From a virus: a stretch of DNA of 28,433 bases. The stretch covers positions 1 through 28,433 of IMG/VR virus record IMGVR_UViG_3300047557_000833, one strand, 5' to 3'. The notes beneath the pieces were generated by a model. The model did not search any database and had not been told where the DNA came from. It saw nothing but the letters and a program-made list of their open reading frames with translations. Position 1 is the stretch's first letter, and each line of letters begins with the position of its first letter. This document shows positions 6,559-12,837 of this stretch, piece after piece. The translations under genes and the position numbers were made by a program.

Positions 6559-7252
6559 CTATGACAGGAAGTTTGTCATCGGCACCCCGCTGGTGGGGTG
6601 GAAGTGCGACAAGCATGAGGACATGTCGTGGCTGGAGCAGTCACATCGGGTGCGTGAACGGTTCCCGAACGCCATGTTTATGGCGGCGTTCGAGGTGGAT
6701 CGCATGTTCAACTTGGAGAAGTTCGACCGTGTGATCCGTGGACTTCACGAAATCGGCGGCACGTACTGGACGTACATGATCAACGACGGGGAGAAGCAAG
6801 TCAACGCAGGCAACAGGCTCATCCGCATAGAGACAGGACGCAACCTGGTCCGTGAGTATGCGCAGCGGCAAGAAGGCGTGGACGCTGTACTGTACGTGGA
6901 CTCCGACATCCTCCTCACCCCAGAGATCATTGAAGCGATGATGGAAGTGGACCGTGCCCTGGTCGGTGTGCATGTTCCGCAGTACAACTTGAACGGCAAG
7001 TTCGTGAACGGTGACCCCCGCCTGCAGGAACACTGGACCACGGCTGGGATGCTGTGGGTGAATGCACCCGCATGTTGGGACATACCGTGGGGTCACATCA
7101 ACGTGCGTGGCATGAGTGACGACCCAGCATTCCAGTACCTTGCGGAACAGTTACCGTACGGCATGACGTGGGTGCGTAAGGACGTGCAGGCACACCACAA
7201 GGGTCACCTGATAGCGGTGGAGCAGCGGGGAATACCGGAACGTAATGTCTAG
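6542..7252 (+). CDS. GT-A-type glycosyltransferase
   Basis: A 236-residue protein with a GT-A core: a central ETGRNLVREYA helix, then VLYVDSDILLTPE (residues 116-128), whose DSD binds metal and nucleotide sugar, a GVHVPQYN strand, a TTAGMLWVNA strand and a late DDPAFQYL plus HHKGHL segment. The ATG at 6542 has GGGAG at good distance, so it is preferred over an upstream in-frame ATG at 6500 that lies deep in the previous gene. It overlaps the previous gene by 17 bases and the next by 8, so the three sugar-transfer genes are co-translated. Acceptor unknown. Confidence 0.75.
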   Translation: MFKKVDYDRKFVIGTPLVGWKCDKHEDMSWLEQSHRVRERFPNAMFMAAFEVDRMFNLEKFDRVIRGLHEIGGTYWTYMINDGEKQVNAGNRLIRIETGRNLVREYAQRQEGVDAVLYVDSDILLTPEIIEAMMEVDRALVGVHVPQYNLNGKFVNGDPRLQEHWTTAGMLWVNAPACWDIPWGHINVRGMSDDPAFQYLAEQLPYGMTWVRKDVQAHHKGHLIAVEQRGIPERNV

Positions 7253-7979
7253 GTTCGAGATATGGATAAACAACTACTACCACATGCATGGTGGTAACCG
7301 TGCCCTGCATGTGTTGCGTGACGAACTGCTGGTGCGTGACGTGGAAGCGTGGATGGCGTACGAGCGGCACGACCCTGACGCTGTGGCCGTGTACCCTGAG
7401 ATCACGGGCAACAACCCAGGCAACCACGACAAGGTGACACGGTGGCTGTTGAACACACCAAGCCAGCCGCTACCCAGGGATCCGACGTGGGCGTGGGAGA
7501 AGAACATGGGTGAGGACAAACTTCTCACCGTGAACATTATTGAACTTGACCTGTTCCGTCCGTCCAGTAAAAGCAGGAGCGGAACCGCCTACTGGGTGGG
7601 CAAAGGTGTCCTTGATCCTAGCGTGTTGCCCACTGGCAGTGTCGAGATCAACCGTGGCAACTACACGACCAGGGCTGAGGTTGCGGAACTCCTGTCCACC
7701 GTGCAGTACCTCATCTCGTTCGACCCGTTCACTGCCATGAACCTGGAGGCTACGCTGTGTGGAACACCCGTCCTGATACAGGGTCAGCATCCGGTTATGA
7801 CGAGGCAGCAGATCATTGAACACAACTGGATACCGTTCGGTGTGGCGTGGGACATGGAAGAACTAGACGAGGCTAGGCGTGAAGTGCACCTCGCGTGGGA
7901 CCATTATCGCAGCCTGCTGCCCGTGTTCTCCCGCAGGGTGGACGAGTTTGTTGAGAAAACCACGAGACTGTACGGCTAG
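7245..7979 (+). CDS. GT-B-type glycosyltransferase
   Basis: A 244-residue protein resembling family-4 glycosyltransferases. The N-terminus has the glycine turn (HMHGGNRALHVLRDEL), and residues 157-178 (LISFDPFTAMNLEATLCGTP) match the donor-binding motif in which an acidic residue is followed by a second about eight residues later, ahead of the CGTPV turn. It is shorter than full GT-B enzymes (about 350-400), so part of the N-terminal Rossmann domain is reduced. Its TAG stop shares bases with the stop of the convergent minus-strand glycosyltransferase, leaving no room for a conventional terminator. Confidence 0.72.
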   Translation: MSRFEIWINNYYHMHGGNRALHVLRDELLVRDVEAWMAYERHDPDAVAVYPEITGNNPGNHDKVTRWLLNTPSQPLPRDPTWAWEKNMGEDKLLTVNIIELDLFRPSSKSRSGTAYWVGKGVLDPSVLPTGSVEINRGNYTTRAEVAELLSTVQYLISFDPFTAMNLEATLCGTPVLIQGQHPVMTRQQIIEHNWIPFGVAWDMEELDEARREVHLAWDHYRSLLPVFSRRVDEFVEKTTRLYG

Positions 7980-9079
7980 AGCGACTTGTATATTCCCGTG
8001 ATCGTGCGGGTGTGTGACCTGTGACTGGCGAACTGTCCGAAGAAGTCAGCCCACTCGTGGGCACGGGCGTTGATGCTGTGTTCCTTGACCACAAGGTTAC
8101 GTTGTATTGCCGCTTCACGTTTCCGTGTCTTGTAGTCAAGCAGTTCAGTCAAGTGGCGAACCCAGTCGTCTGCGGTACGTGCCACACGACCGACGCCCTG
8201 CTCCGCTAACAACTCGTACTCGGGTAGTGCTTGTGCCACGAACGGGATGTTCGACGCGGCATACTCCAGCCCCTTGATGGTGGACTTGGCACGGTTGAAG
8301 TCAATCTCCGACAGGAACACGCAGCCAATATCAAACGTCAGCATCTCGTGGTAGCGGTGCAGTGGCATCATGCGTGACTTGATCATGCGACCTTCAGGCA
8401 CACCTACCTCCTTCTGGAACTCTGGAGCGTCAGGCATATGGCCTGCGTGGTAGAACATTAGGTCATGCTCGGTGAGGAAGTCGGGAAGCCACTCGTTTAG
8501 CCCATCTAAATCGTTCGACCGCCACTTCAACGCACCCGCCCACCCAAGCACGGGCTTACGGTTCTTCACCTCATGCTTCACGAACTGCTCGGGGTTGATG
8601 CCGTTACGTATCATCACCACGTTGTCACGGAACTGCGAATAGTATTCCTGCAGGAACGGTGTCGTCACTGTCACCCAGTCGGCAGCCATGATGACAGCCT
8701 GGTAGTGGTCACGGTTGGCGACCTTGTTCTTCTCAGGGTCAGTGATCTCGTACGCGAGGTTCGCCTGGTGCAGTCCAGGGTAGTAGTCGTCTACGTCCAC
8801 GACCACGATCTGCCCTAGGTCTTGCGCCTGCTTGATCTGTGCCGGTACCCACCTGTGCATCAGCATCTTCATCACGATCACGTCGAACCCGAACCTGGCC
8901 TGCTGCCTGTTCAAGCGGACACCGAAGCCGTGTTCTGTGGCGAAGGCTGGTGGCCCGAAGGCTGTGTCTACGTTGCGTAGCGTGTTGCGTGGCAGTAGGC
9001 AACGGTAGTAGGAGCAGCCACTGGGTCGGAGTATGCCTTGGTCTAGCAGCATGTCTTCTGCTACGAAGCCGACTCTCAT
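7976..9079 (-). CDS. Family-4-like GT-B glycosyltransferase
   Basis: A 367-residue protein of normal GT-B length. Visible features are the N-terminal MRVGFVAED strand, IVVVDVDDYY at 91-100, the inter-domain IRNGI at 157-161, GWAGALKWR at 179-187, and the donor-site segment FNRAKSTIKGLEYAA at 261-275 followed by IPFVAQ. These are typical of Glycos_transf_1 enzymes. It is the last gene of the minus-strand operon and meets the plus-strand glycosyltransferase tail to tail. With four glycosyltransferases within 3.1 kb, a combined role in building one glycan is likely. The ATG overlaps the upstream gene's stop by ATGA. Confidence 0.8.
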   Translation of the reverse strand: MRVGFVAEDMLLDQGILRPSGCSYYRCLLPRNTLRNVDTAFGPPAFATEHGFGVRLNRQQARFGFDVIVMKMLMHRWVPAQIKQAQDLGQIVVVDVDDYYPGLHQANLAYEITDPEKNKVANRDHYQAVIMAADWVTVTTPFLQEYYSQFRDNVVMIRNGINPEQFVKHEVKNRKPVLGWAGALKWRSNDLDGLNEWLPDFLTEHDLMFYHAGHMPDAPEFQKEVGVPEGRMIKSRMMPLHRYHEMLTFDIGCVFLSEIDFNRAKSTIKGLEYAASNIPFVAQALPEYELLAEQGVGRVARTADDWVRHLTELLDYKTRKREAAIQRNLVVKEHSINARAHEWADFFGQFASHRSHTRTITGIYKSL

Positions 9080-9261
9080 TGTTCACCTCGCAGTGCGTCA
9101 ATAGCGGCGAGAACCTGCATTCTCATGGCGTAGGAGGTGTCATTGCGGACACTGGCGGCTTCGACCGCTTTCCGTGCGGCGTCCAGCGCCTCGTTCCATC
9201 CTCGCCTACGACCTTCAGCCTCCGCTTGTGCCGCGACGTATGCGTAGTCGTCGTCGTTCAT
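9076..9261 (-). CDS. Small helical hypothetical protein
   Basis: A 61-residue protein joined to both neighbours by ATGA overlaps. It is predicted to be nearly all helix, rich in Ala, Arg and acidic residues (AAQAEAEGRRRGWNEALDAARKAVEAA), and could form a coiled-coil dimer. Short Ala/Arg helical proteins of this kind, with a RRGWNEALDAA-like core, are common in actinobacteriophage accessory operons without known function. Confidence 0.7.
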   Translation of the reverse strand: MNDDDYAYVAAQAEAEGRRRGWNEALDAARKAVEAASVRNDTSYAMRMQVLAAIDALRGEQ

Positions 9262-9341
9262 AGCATCAGCAGGATCAGTATGGACAGGATCGATGCAGCC
9301 ACACCGATCCCGGCAAGCATCACGATAGGGTCAATCCTCAC
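9258..9341 (-). CDS. 27-residue membrane microprotein
   Basis: A 27-codon frame starting with GTG and ending in an ATGA overlap with the next gene. After MRIDP the rest is one hydrophobic helix (residues 6-27, rich in Ile, Leu, Ala and Gly), enough to span a membrane. It overlaps the 31-residue frame upstream by 11 bases. The coupled junctions on both sides argue for translation, but no homologue is recognised. Confidence 0.5.
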   Translation of the reverse strand: MRIDPIVMLAGIGVAASILSILILLML

Positions 9342-9426
9342 GCTTCTTCACCTTCCGCTTCTTCCACTTCCACACCCAGGCGTTACGCTTCTTAGAGAAC
9401 TTCCACTTGCCATAGAACTGCTTCAC
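9331..9426 (-). CDS. 31-residue Lys/Trp-rich microprotein
   Basis: A 31-codon frame starting with GTG in a GTGA overlap with the gene upstream. The product has Lys or Arg at about half its positions together with four Trp, in patterns such as GKWKF and WVWKWKKRKVKK. It has the composition of nucleic-acid-binding or membrane-active peptides. It is encoded directly before a membrane microprotein. Function unknown; translation is inferred from the overlaps. Confidence 0.5.
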   Translation of the reverse strand: MKQFYGKWKFSKKRNAWVWKWKKRKVKKRED

Positions 9427-9797
9427 TCCGGCCTGCCAGGGTCGTTGTACCTGTCACGAGTAACCCAATCAAACTGTGGAATATCAACTGGCAGCGCGTC
9501 CTCCAACGCTTCCTCCAACGCTTCCTCATAGTTCGCCGGGTAATCATTAGCGTGCTTGTGCGTGTTCATCACCACGTCAAACGCCTTGTTCGGTGGGATG
9601 TGGTCACCGCACTCAATGAACTTTGCAGTGTCACCGTCGGTCGTGTCCTGCAGCGACACGTACATCACTTCACCGGCCTCCACCTCACGGTGGTCAGACA
9701 CGTCGTGTTTGTCCAGCCATCGAACAAACTCACGCAGGTCACCCAACGTGCGCACATCCGCTGTTGCCATAGCGAAACCAGTAATACGGATCTTCAC
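9423..9797 (-). CDS. Hypothetical protein with repeated acidic helix
   Basis: A 124-residue protein read from the GTG at 9797, which overlaps the upstream TGA as GTGA; an upstream in-frame start at 9830 is less likely. It begins with a beta strand (KIRITGF), then a helix with DLREFVRWLDKH, and a strand-rich middle. Near the C-terminus a 12-bp DNA repeat (CTTCCTCCAACG on the plus strand) encodes EEALEEALEDALP, so the acidic helix probably arose by slippage. No family recognised. Confidence 0.65.
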   Translation of the reverse strand: MKIRITGFAMATADVRTLGDLREFVRWLDKHDVSDHREVEAGEVMYVSLQDTTDGDTAKFIECGDHIPPNKAFDVVMNTHKHANDYPANYEEALEEALEDALPVDIPQFDWVTRDRYNDPGRPE

Positions 9798-9964
9798 TTC
9801 CCATCCCCAATCTTGTGACCACAGTCGCACTTACCAAGGCACTCCTCGTGCATGAACTCTGCCTGCGTGAACGCTGTCTGTGCGGAACGCATCTCGTTCT
9901 TCTCGACGTGTGCCATGCCACGCTCGTTGATCAGGTTCGCTGTCTTACATGAGCGACAGATCAT
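9794..9964 (-). CDS. Small zinc-ribbon protein
   Basis: A 56-residue protein with C-x2-C near the start (ICRSC) and C-x3-C-x-C-x2-H near the end (CLGKCDCGH), separated by a helix, which should fold around one zinc ion. The ATG at 9964 has GGAGG at good distance. It overlaps the upstream gene by 20 bases and the downstream gene by GTGA. One of several cysteine-rich small proteins in this operon; a nucleic-acid or protein adapter role is an inference. Confidence 0.65.
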   Translation of the reverse strand: MICRSCKTANLINERGMAHVEKNEMRSAQTAFTQAEFMHEECLGKCDCGHKIGDGK

Positions 9965-10253
9965 CGTTCACCTCCAGAGGGTCATCACCATCCGCAGGGC
10001 ACGGGACGGTGACGAGTGCACCGCACGATGCGCACACACCATCCAGCAGGTACCACGCTGGCATCTGTGTCTCATCGAACCTGGTGGCGATGAGGAACAT
10101 GTCGTACCCGCAGGGGCACACGTACGTGGGGACACCACGGTAGTCTGCACGGTTATCTACAGCGGCTAGGTGCTGCATCCACGGTAGCGGGTGCGTCGAA
10201 AAACCGTTGAAAAATAAGGACTTTTTGGTCCTCCATCTTTTCAGCATGACCAT
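9945..10253 (-). CDS. Zinc-ribbon-containing hypothetical protein
   Basis: Up to 102 residues. The middle and C-terminal part carries C-P-C-G and, 30 residues on, C-A-S-C-G, forming a two-knuckle zinc ribbon around MPAWYLLDG. A strong GGAGGGAG lies just before the ATG codons at 10253 and 10247, which supports this long form; the next ATG at 10178 (MQHLAAVDN) has no ribosome site. The N-terminal 25 residues are basic and aromatic (KRWRTKKSLFFNGF). It is coupled to the lysozyme-like gene upstream by a 13-base overlap. Function unknown. Confidence 0.6.
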   Translation of the reverse strand: MVMLKRWRTKKSLFFNGFSTHPLPWMQHLAAVDNRADYRGVPTYVCPCGYDMFLIATRFDETQMPAWYLLDGVCASCGALVTVPCPADGDDPLEVNDDLSLM

Positions 10254-10621
10254 CTCCCTCCACGAAAATGATCCTTACCATACCACCGAATGTCCTTATC
10301 GTGACCATCTAACACGGCAATAAACGCAGCCGTCTGCACTTGGCGGGGCCACTTGTTCATGGGCGTGTCACGCAGTGCGGCAGCGTACTCCCTCGGCCTA
10401 CTGTGCCATGTGCCCAGCCAGTCCAGGATGTGGTAGGTGGTGCCGTCAGCCAGTGCGTCATCGAACTGGTACATGCCACGGTACTTACCGCTGGGTGACA
10501 CCGCTTCTGGCCTGCTGTTTGATTCACGTTCGGCCACGCAACGCTCATACTCACGGTACACGGCAGGAACCTTGTACTCCGGTATGTCGTTGGCTGGGAC
10601 CATGAATAGTGCCTCGATCAT
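10241..10621 (-). CDS. Rpf/transglycosylase-like muralytic protein
   Basis: A 126-residue protein whose core YERCVAERESNSRPEA (24-40) and SGKYRGMYQF (44-53) matches the actinobacterial resuscitation-promoting-factor/lysozyme-like fold, with the catalytic Glu in the RES motif (Glu33). Such enzymes cleave glycan strands of peptidoglycan. No signal peptide is visible, so it needs a holin or cell lysis for access, or is carried in the virion. Its place among regulatory genes rather than in a lysis cassette is unusual. The ATG at 10621 has AGGAG six bases upstream and overlaps the preceding stop. Confidence 0.65.
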   Translation of the reverse strand: MIEALFMVPANDIPEYKVPAVYREYERCVAERESNSRPEAVSPSGKYRGMYQFDDALADGTTYHILDWLGTWHSRPREYAAALRDTPMNKWPRQVQTAAFIAVLDGHDKDIRWYGKDHFRGGRWSC

Positions 10622-10899
10622 GCTGCTCTCCTAATCCGTCGGACAAGACCACGGGCAGGGTCAGGGCCAGGGGATACGATCTCTGTGCCTATCGCCTTTC
10701 GTGCCTTGTTCTCTGTTTCGTACGGGCCGAACACGAACATGCCCAGCCTATCATCCTGCATGATCACGACCCACTGGTCACGTTCCCCAGCCATGTCGAA
10801 TGCTTCGGACAGTACGGTCTTTGCTAGTTCGTCTACGTCGCTCCACTGTCTGTCTAGTAGTGCTGTTATCTTTCTGATTTCTGACACTTTAGGCCGCAC
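10618..10899 (-). CDS. Small hypothetical protein with GPYETENKARKA motif
   Basis: A 93-residue protein from GTG 10899, chosen because AGGAGG stands five bases upstream; longer readings run back through the WhiB gene. The N-terminal half is helical, the middle a hairpin (WVVIMQDDRLGMFVFGPY) followed by a helix TENKARKAI, resembling a small alpha/beta domain seen in many actinobacteriophage accessory proteins. The C-terminus is Arg-rich. Function unknown. It overlaps WhiB by 11 bases. Confidence 0.7.
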   Translation of the reverse strand: MRPKVSEIRKITALLDRQWSDVDELAKTVLSEAFDMAGERDQWVVIMQDDRLGMFVFGPYETENKARKAIGTEIVSPGPDPARGLVRRIRRAA

Positions 10900-11125
10900 G
10901 TTTCCTCCTACCCACCCGTATCTCGCGCCTTGTGATCTCAGCCATGTTCGCCCAATACCCGTAAGCCTCATGCTCAATAGCGTACGATGCGCAATCGTTA
11001 CGAATAGGGCAACCCTGGCAAATGCGGACAACAGTGTGCATCGGCAGTCCATTCACCGGGTAGAACGCCTCCGTGTCAGTGCCCCGACACGCAGCATCCT
11101 CCCAATTCACGTCCTCGTACCTCAT
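10889..11125 (-). CDS. whiB: WhiB-family iron-sulfur transcriptional regulator
   Basis: A 78-residue protein with the four cysteines of WhiB proteins: Cys13 in AACRGTD, and Cys36, Cys39 and Cys45 in ICQGCPIRNDC, spaced C-x2-C-x5-C. They hold an O2/NO-sensitive 4Fe-4S cluster. The usual GVWGG turn is replaced by YGYWANM (55-61), and a basic tail (RREIRVGRRKR) that would contact DNA follows. WhiB proteins bind the primary sigma factor and are confined to actinobacteria and their phages. Phage versions, such as WhiBTM4, can repress host whiB genes. It lies inside the minus-strand operon, coupled by ATGA to the gene before. Confidence 0.9.
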   Translation of the reverse strand: MRYEDVNWEDAACRGTDTEAFYPVNGLPMHTVVRICQGCPIRNDCASYAIEHEAYGYWANMAEITRREIRVGRRKRAA

Positions 11126-11262
11126 ACCGCCACCACCCCGACACTAATCTCACGGATACGGCCACCCGTGTTAGCGACCAACCACGTAATAGCCTCACCA
11201 TCAGTATCGAAATGGTAATACTCAGGCTGTGAGCCCTCACCATGCACACGTATCTGTATCAC
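11122..11262 (-). CDS. Small hypothetical protein
   Basis: A 46-residue frame that starts with GTG in a GTGA overlap and ends in an ATGA overlap with WhiB. The sequence reads as strand (IQIRVHG), polar turn, helix (GEAITWLVAN) and strand (IREISVGVVAV), a small beta-alpha-beta unit. No family recognised. Tight coupling to WhiB is the main support for translation. Confidence 0.65.
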   Translation of the reverse strand: MIQIRVHGEGSQPEYYHFDTDGEAITWLVANTGGRIREISVGVVAV

Positions 11263-11474
11263 AGCGTGTCACCAGCCTCCACTAGGTCATCCTCTAGGTC
11301 CTTGATCGAACTAGGCTCATACCCAAGGTAGCGCACCGCTATGCGTGCGTAGTCTTGCGAACCAGGGTCAGAGTACGGCCACGGTCTAGGCTTGTGCCCG
11401 TTGTGTGCACACCATGCGCGGTGCATTGTGCGTGCCAATAGTTGTGTCACGTATGTTTCCTCTGCCCTACTCAC
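11259..11474 (-). CDS. Small hypothetical protein
   Basis: A 71-residue protein from GTG 11474, with GGAG six bases upstream. An N-terminal helix is followed by a His/Pro/Trp-rich segment (AHNGHKPRPWPYSDPGS) and a C-terminal acidic helix (SSIKDLEDDLVEAGD). No family recognised. It shares one base with the upstream stop and GTGA with the downstream start. Confidence 0.65.
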   Translation of the reverse strand: MSRAEETYVTQLLARTMHRAWCAHNGHKPRPWPYSDPGSQDYARIAVRYLGYEPSSIKDLEDDLVEAGDTL

Positions 11475-11692
11475 TATCGTCTCCTAGCCTTAGTTATCTG
11501 TCCACCAGCGCGAGTGACACCCTCAACGGCACCAGCCACGCGGGCATAGAACCTGCCACCATCACTATCCTCAACTTCCGCACGGTATTCGACACCGTTG
11601 ATGACGTACGTTATCTCATATTCGTACGTCACCAGGCCACACTCAGGGCACAACGTGTCATCTATCCAGCACACATGATCTGTCGTTTCCAT
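11474..11692 (-). CDS. Small cysteine-containing hypothetical protein
   Basis: A 72-residue protein with one CPEC knuckle (residues 15-18), strands around VTYEYEITYVING and a basic end (TKARRR). An additional Cys8 could join the CPEC pair, but a fourth metal ligand is not obvious. A purine-rich AGAGAGGAT precedes the ATG. A 19-base gap separates it from the gene upstream, one of the few true gaps in this operon. Confidence 0.6.
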   Translation of the reverse strand: METTDHVCWIDDTLCPECGLVTYEYEITYVINGVEYRAEVEDSDGGRFYARVAGAVEGVTRAGGQITKARRR

Positions 11693-11711
11693 CTATCTAA
11701 TCCTCTCTCTG

Positions 11712-11813
11712 TTAGTTCGGGTAAGTCCCGACACTCTCAACATAGCACACACCAATAAACACAAGCAACACAAACACAGTCACCACAAACTTGCCACGGT
11801 CAGTCAACCTCAT
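11712..11813 (-). CDS. 33-residue membrane protein
   Basis: Read from ATG 11813, which follows GGATGGTGGCTAACA. Residues 9-24 form one hydrophobic helix rich in Val, Phe and Leu after a basic start (MRLTDRGK), giving a small single-pass membrane protein. A longer in-frame reading from 11933 would cover the zinc-ribbon gene in another frame and is rejected. The first 14 bases overlap the upstream gene. Function unknown. Confidence 0.55.
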   Translation of the reverse strand: MRLTDRGKFVVTVFVLLVFIGVCYVESVGTYPN

Positions 11814-11943
11814 TGTTAGCCACCATCCTTTCCAATATCGCACACGTAACACACAAATCATCACGCGGATCATCCAACACACCCTCACATTCGATACATG
11901 CGGGTAACGGTAAGTCCCACGCGCTCGGGGCATTGTTATTCAT
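11800..11943 (-). CDS. Small zinc-ribbon protein
   Basis: A 47-residue protein with C-x2-C at residues 16-19 (CIEC) and again at 31-34 (CVTC), enough for a single zinc ribbon, and an amphipathic C-terminal helix. It overlaps the next zinc-ribbon gene upstream by 8 bases and the membrane protein downstream by 14. No known function; coupling and the paired knuckles support the call. Confidence 0.62.
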   Translation of the reverse strand: MNNNAPSAWDLPLPACIECEGVLDDPRDDLCVTCAILERMVANNEVD

Positions 11944-12103
11944 AGTATTCCTCCATTCTGTCTGGCATGAACCATTCTGCTTGTGGCACTAGCGTACCGC
12001 ATTCCTCGCACACGGTAGCGTCACGCGCCAGCGTTTCGCCGCATTCGTGGCACGGTATCTGTTGGCGCGTCATGTGATCCCAATCATCGGCCCACGTACC
12101 CAT
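11936..12103 (-). CDS. Small double-knuckle zinc-ribbon protein
   Basis: A 55-residue protein from ATG 12103, preceded by the AAAGGATAGA leader that recurs in this operon. IPCHECGETLARDA and TVCEECGTLVP form two C-x2-C-G knuckles about 14 residues apart, the standard zinc-ribbon layout of small DNA- or protein-binding modules. The C-terminus is acidic and aromatic (MEEYYE). A longer in-frame start at 12139 overlaps the gene upstream and lacks a ribosome site. Function unknown. Confidence 0.68.
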   Translation of the reverse strand: MGTWADDWDHMTRQQIPCHECGETLARDATVCEECGTLVPQAEWFMPDRMEEYYE

Positions 12104-12116
12104 CTTTCTATCCTTT

Positions 12117-12659
12117 CTAGTTAGCCTTACCACGGACACGAATCCAAATCAAAGCCTGCATAGTGCGAGGCGATACACCATGCCTACGTGCCAGCACAGT
12201 CACCGCATCACTAATCCGGCGATACTGCACCGGACTAGGCGCGTCACGGTCAAGCAACCCTGCCGCCTTCATCATCCACGAATCCACCACCACCGCATCC
12301 TCATCACCAGCAATAGCACGAGCGAAAGCGTTAGTCTTCGGACCCTTCAGTGCATCGAAGCCTTGCACCATGGAACGTTCAGCCATGCGCCTACTATTCG
12401 ACAGTCCAGGCGTAGCCTTACCGTCAGCGAAAGCAAGAGCCAGCACAATATTACGCGACCACGGCACCCTAGGTGAAAACGCGCTCACAATAGACGCACC
12501 TATTTCTAGTGTAACTTTGCACCTAGCGGCCACGTCATATGCCACAACTTGCGCGTCGTTGTACCACTGTGCCGCTTGCTCCCATTCGTACGGTGCCGCA
12601 CCATCGACATACTTAGACATGCGTCGAACGTACGTCCGTGCCGTCGTCCTAGTATTCAT
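12117..12659 (-). CDS. Conserved helical protein with SPRVPW motif
   Basis: A 180-residue, all-helical protein of a family I recognise from actinobacterial phages and plasmids but cannot name securely. Markers are SAFSPRVPWSRNI (59-71), GPKTNAFARAIAG (106-118), VVVDSWMMK (123-131) and a closing QALIWIRVRG (168-177). The KTNAFARAI...VDSWM order is reminiscent of helix-hairpin-helix DNA glycosylases, with the Asp in VDSW in the position of a catalytic Asp, but this is a loose analogy. It overlaps the gene upstream by 11 bases; the ribosome site is weak, so translational coupling is likely. Confidence 0.7.
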   Translation of the reverse strand: MNTRTTARTYVRRMSKYVDGAAPYEWEQAAQWYNDAQVVAYDVAARCKVTLEIGASIVSAFSPRVPWSRNIVLALAFADGKATPGLSNSRRMAERSMVQGFDALKGPKTNAFARAIAGDEDAVVVDSWMMKAAGLLDRDAPSPVQYRRISDAVTVLARRHGVSPRTMQALIWIRVRGKAN

Positions 12660-12837
12660 ATGGCATCAACCTATCCGCAACTACCCACGTCTCACCAATT
12701 CCACCAACAGGCTTCACTAGCACGTCAACCCTGCCGAATTGCTTACGCGCATCATCAACCATCACAACGATAGTCAAACCCTGCACGTCCATTAGGTATT
12801 CCTGACCAATCATGCTTGCCATTTCTTTCACGTTCAT
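12649..12837 (-). CDS. Small hypothetical protein
   Basis: A 62-residue protein from ATG 12837, which overlaps the ArdC stop by one base (TAATG) and has GGGAG eight bases upstream. An N-terminal helix (NVKEMASMIGQEY) precedes a strand-rich core (GLTIVVMVDDARKQFG, VDVLVKPVGG), like a small SH3- or KOW-like barrel. Possibly a partner of the antirestriction protein, by position only. Confidence 0.65.
   Translation of the reverse strand: MNVKEMASMIGQEYLMDVQGLTIVVMVDDARKQFGRVDVLVKPVGGIGETWVVADRLMPYEY

Noticed and set aside
10217-10232. AGGAC-TTTTTG-GTCCT as a transcription terminator.
   Set aside because: Five-bp stem, T-run in the loop rather than after it, and inside the 5' coding part of the zinc-ribbon gene when the start with the strong ribosome site is used.
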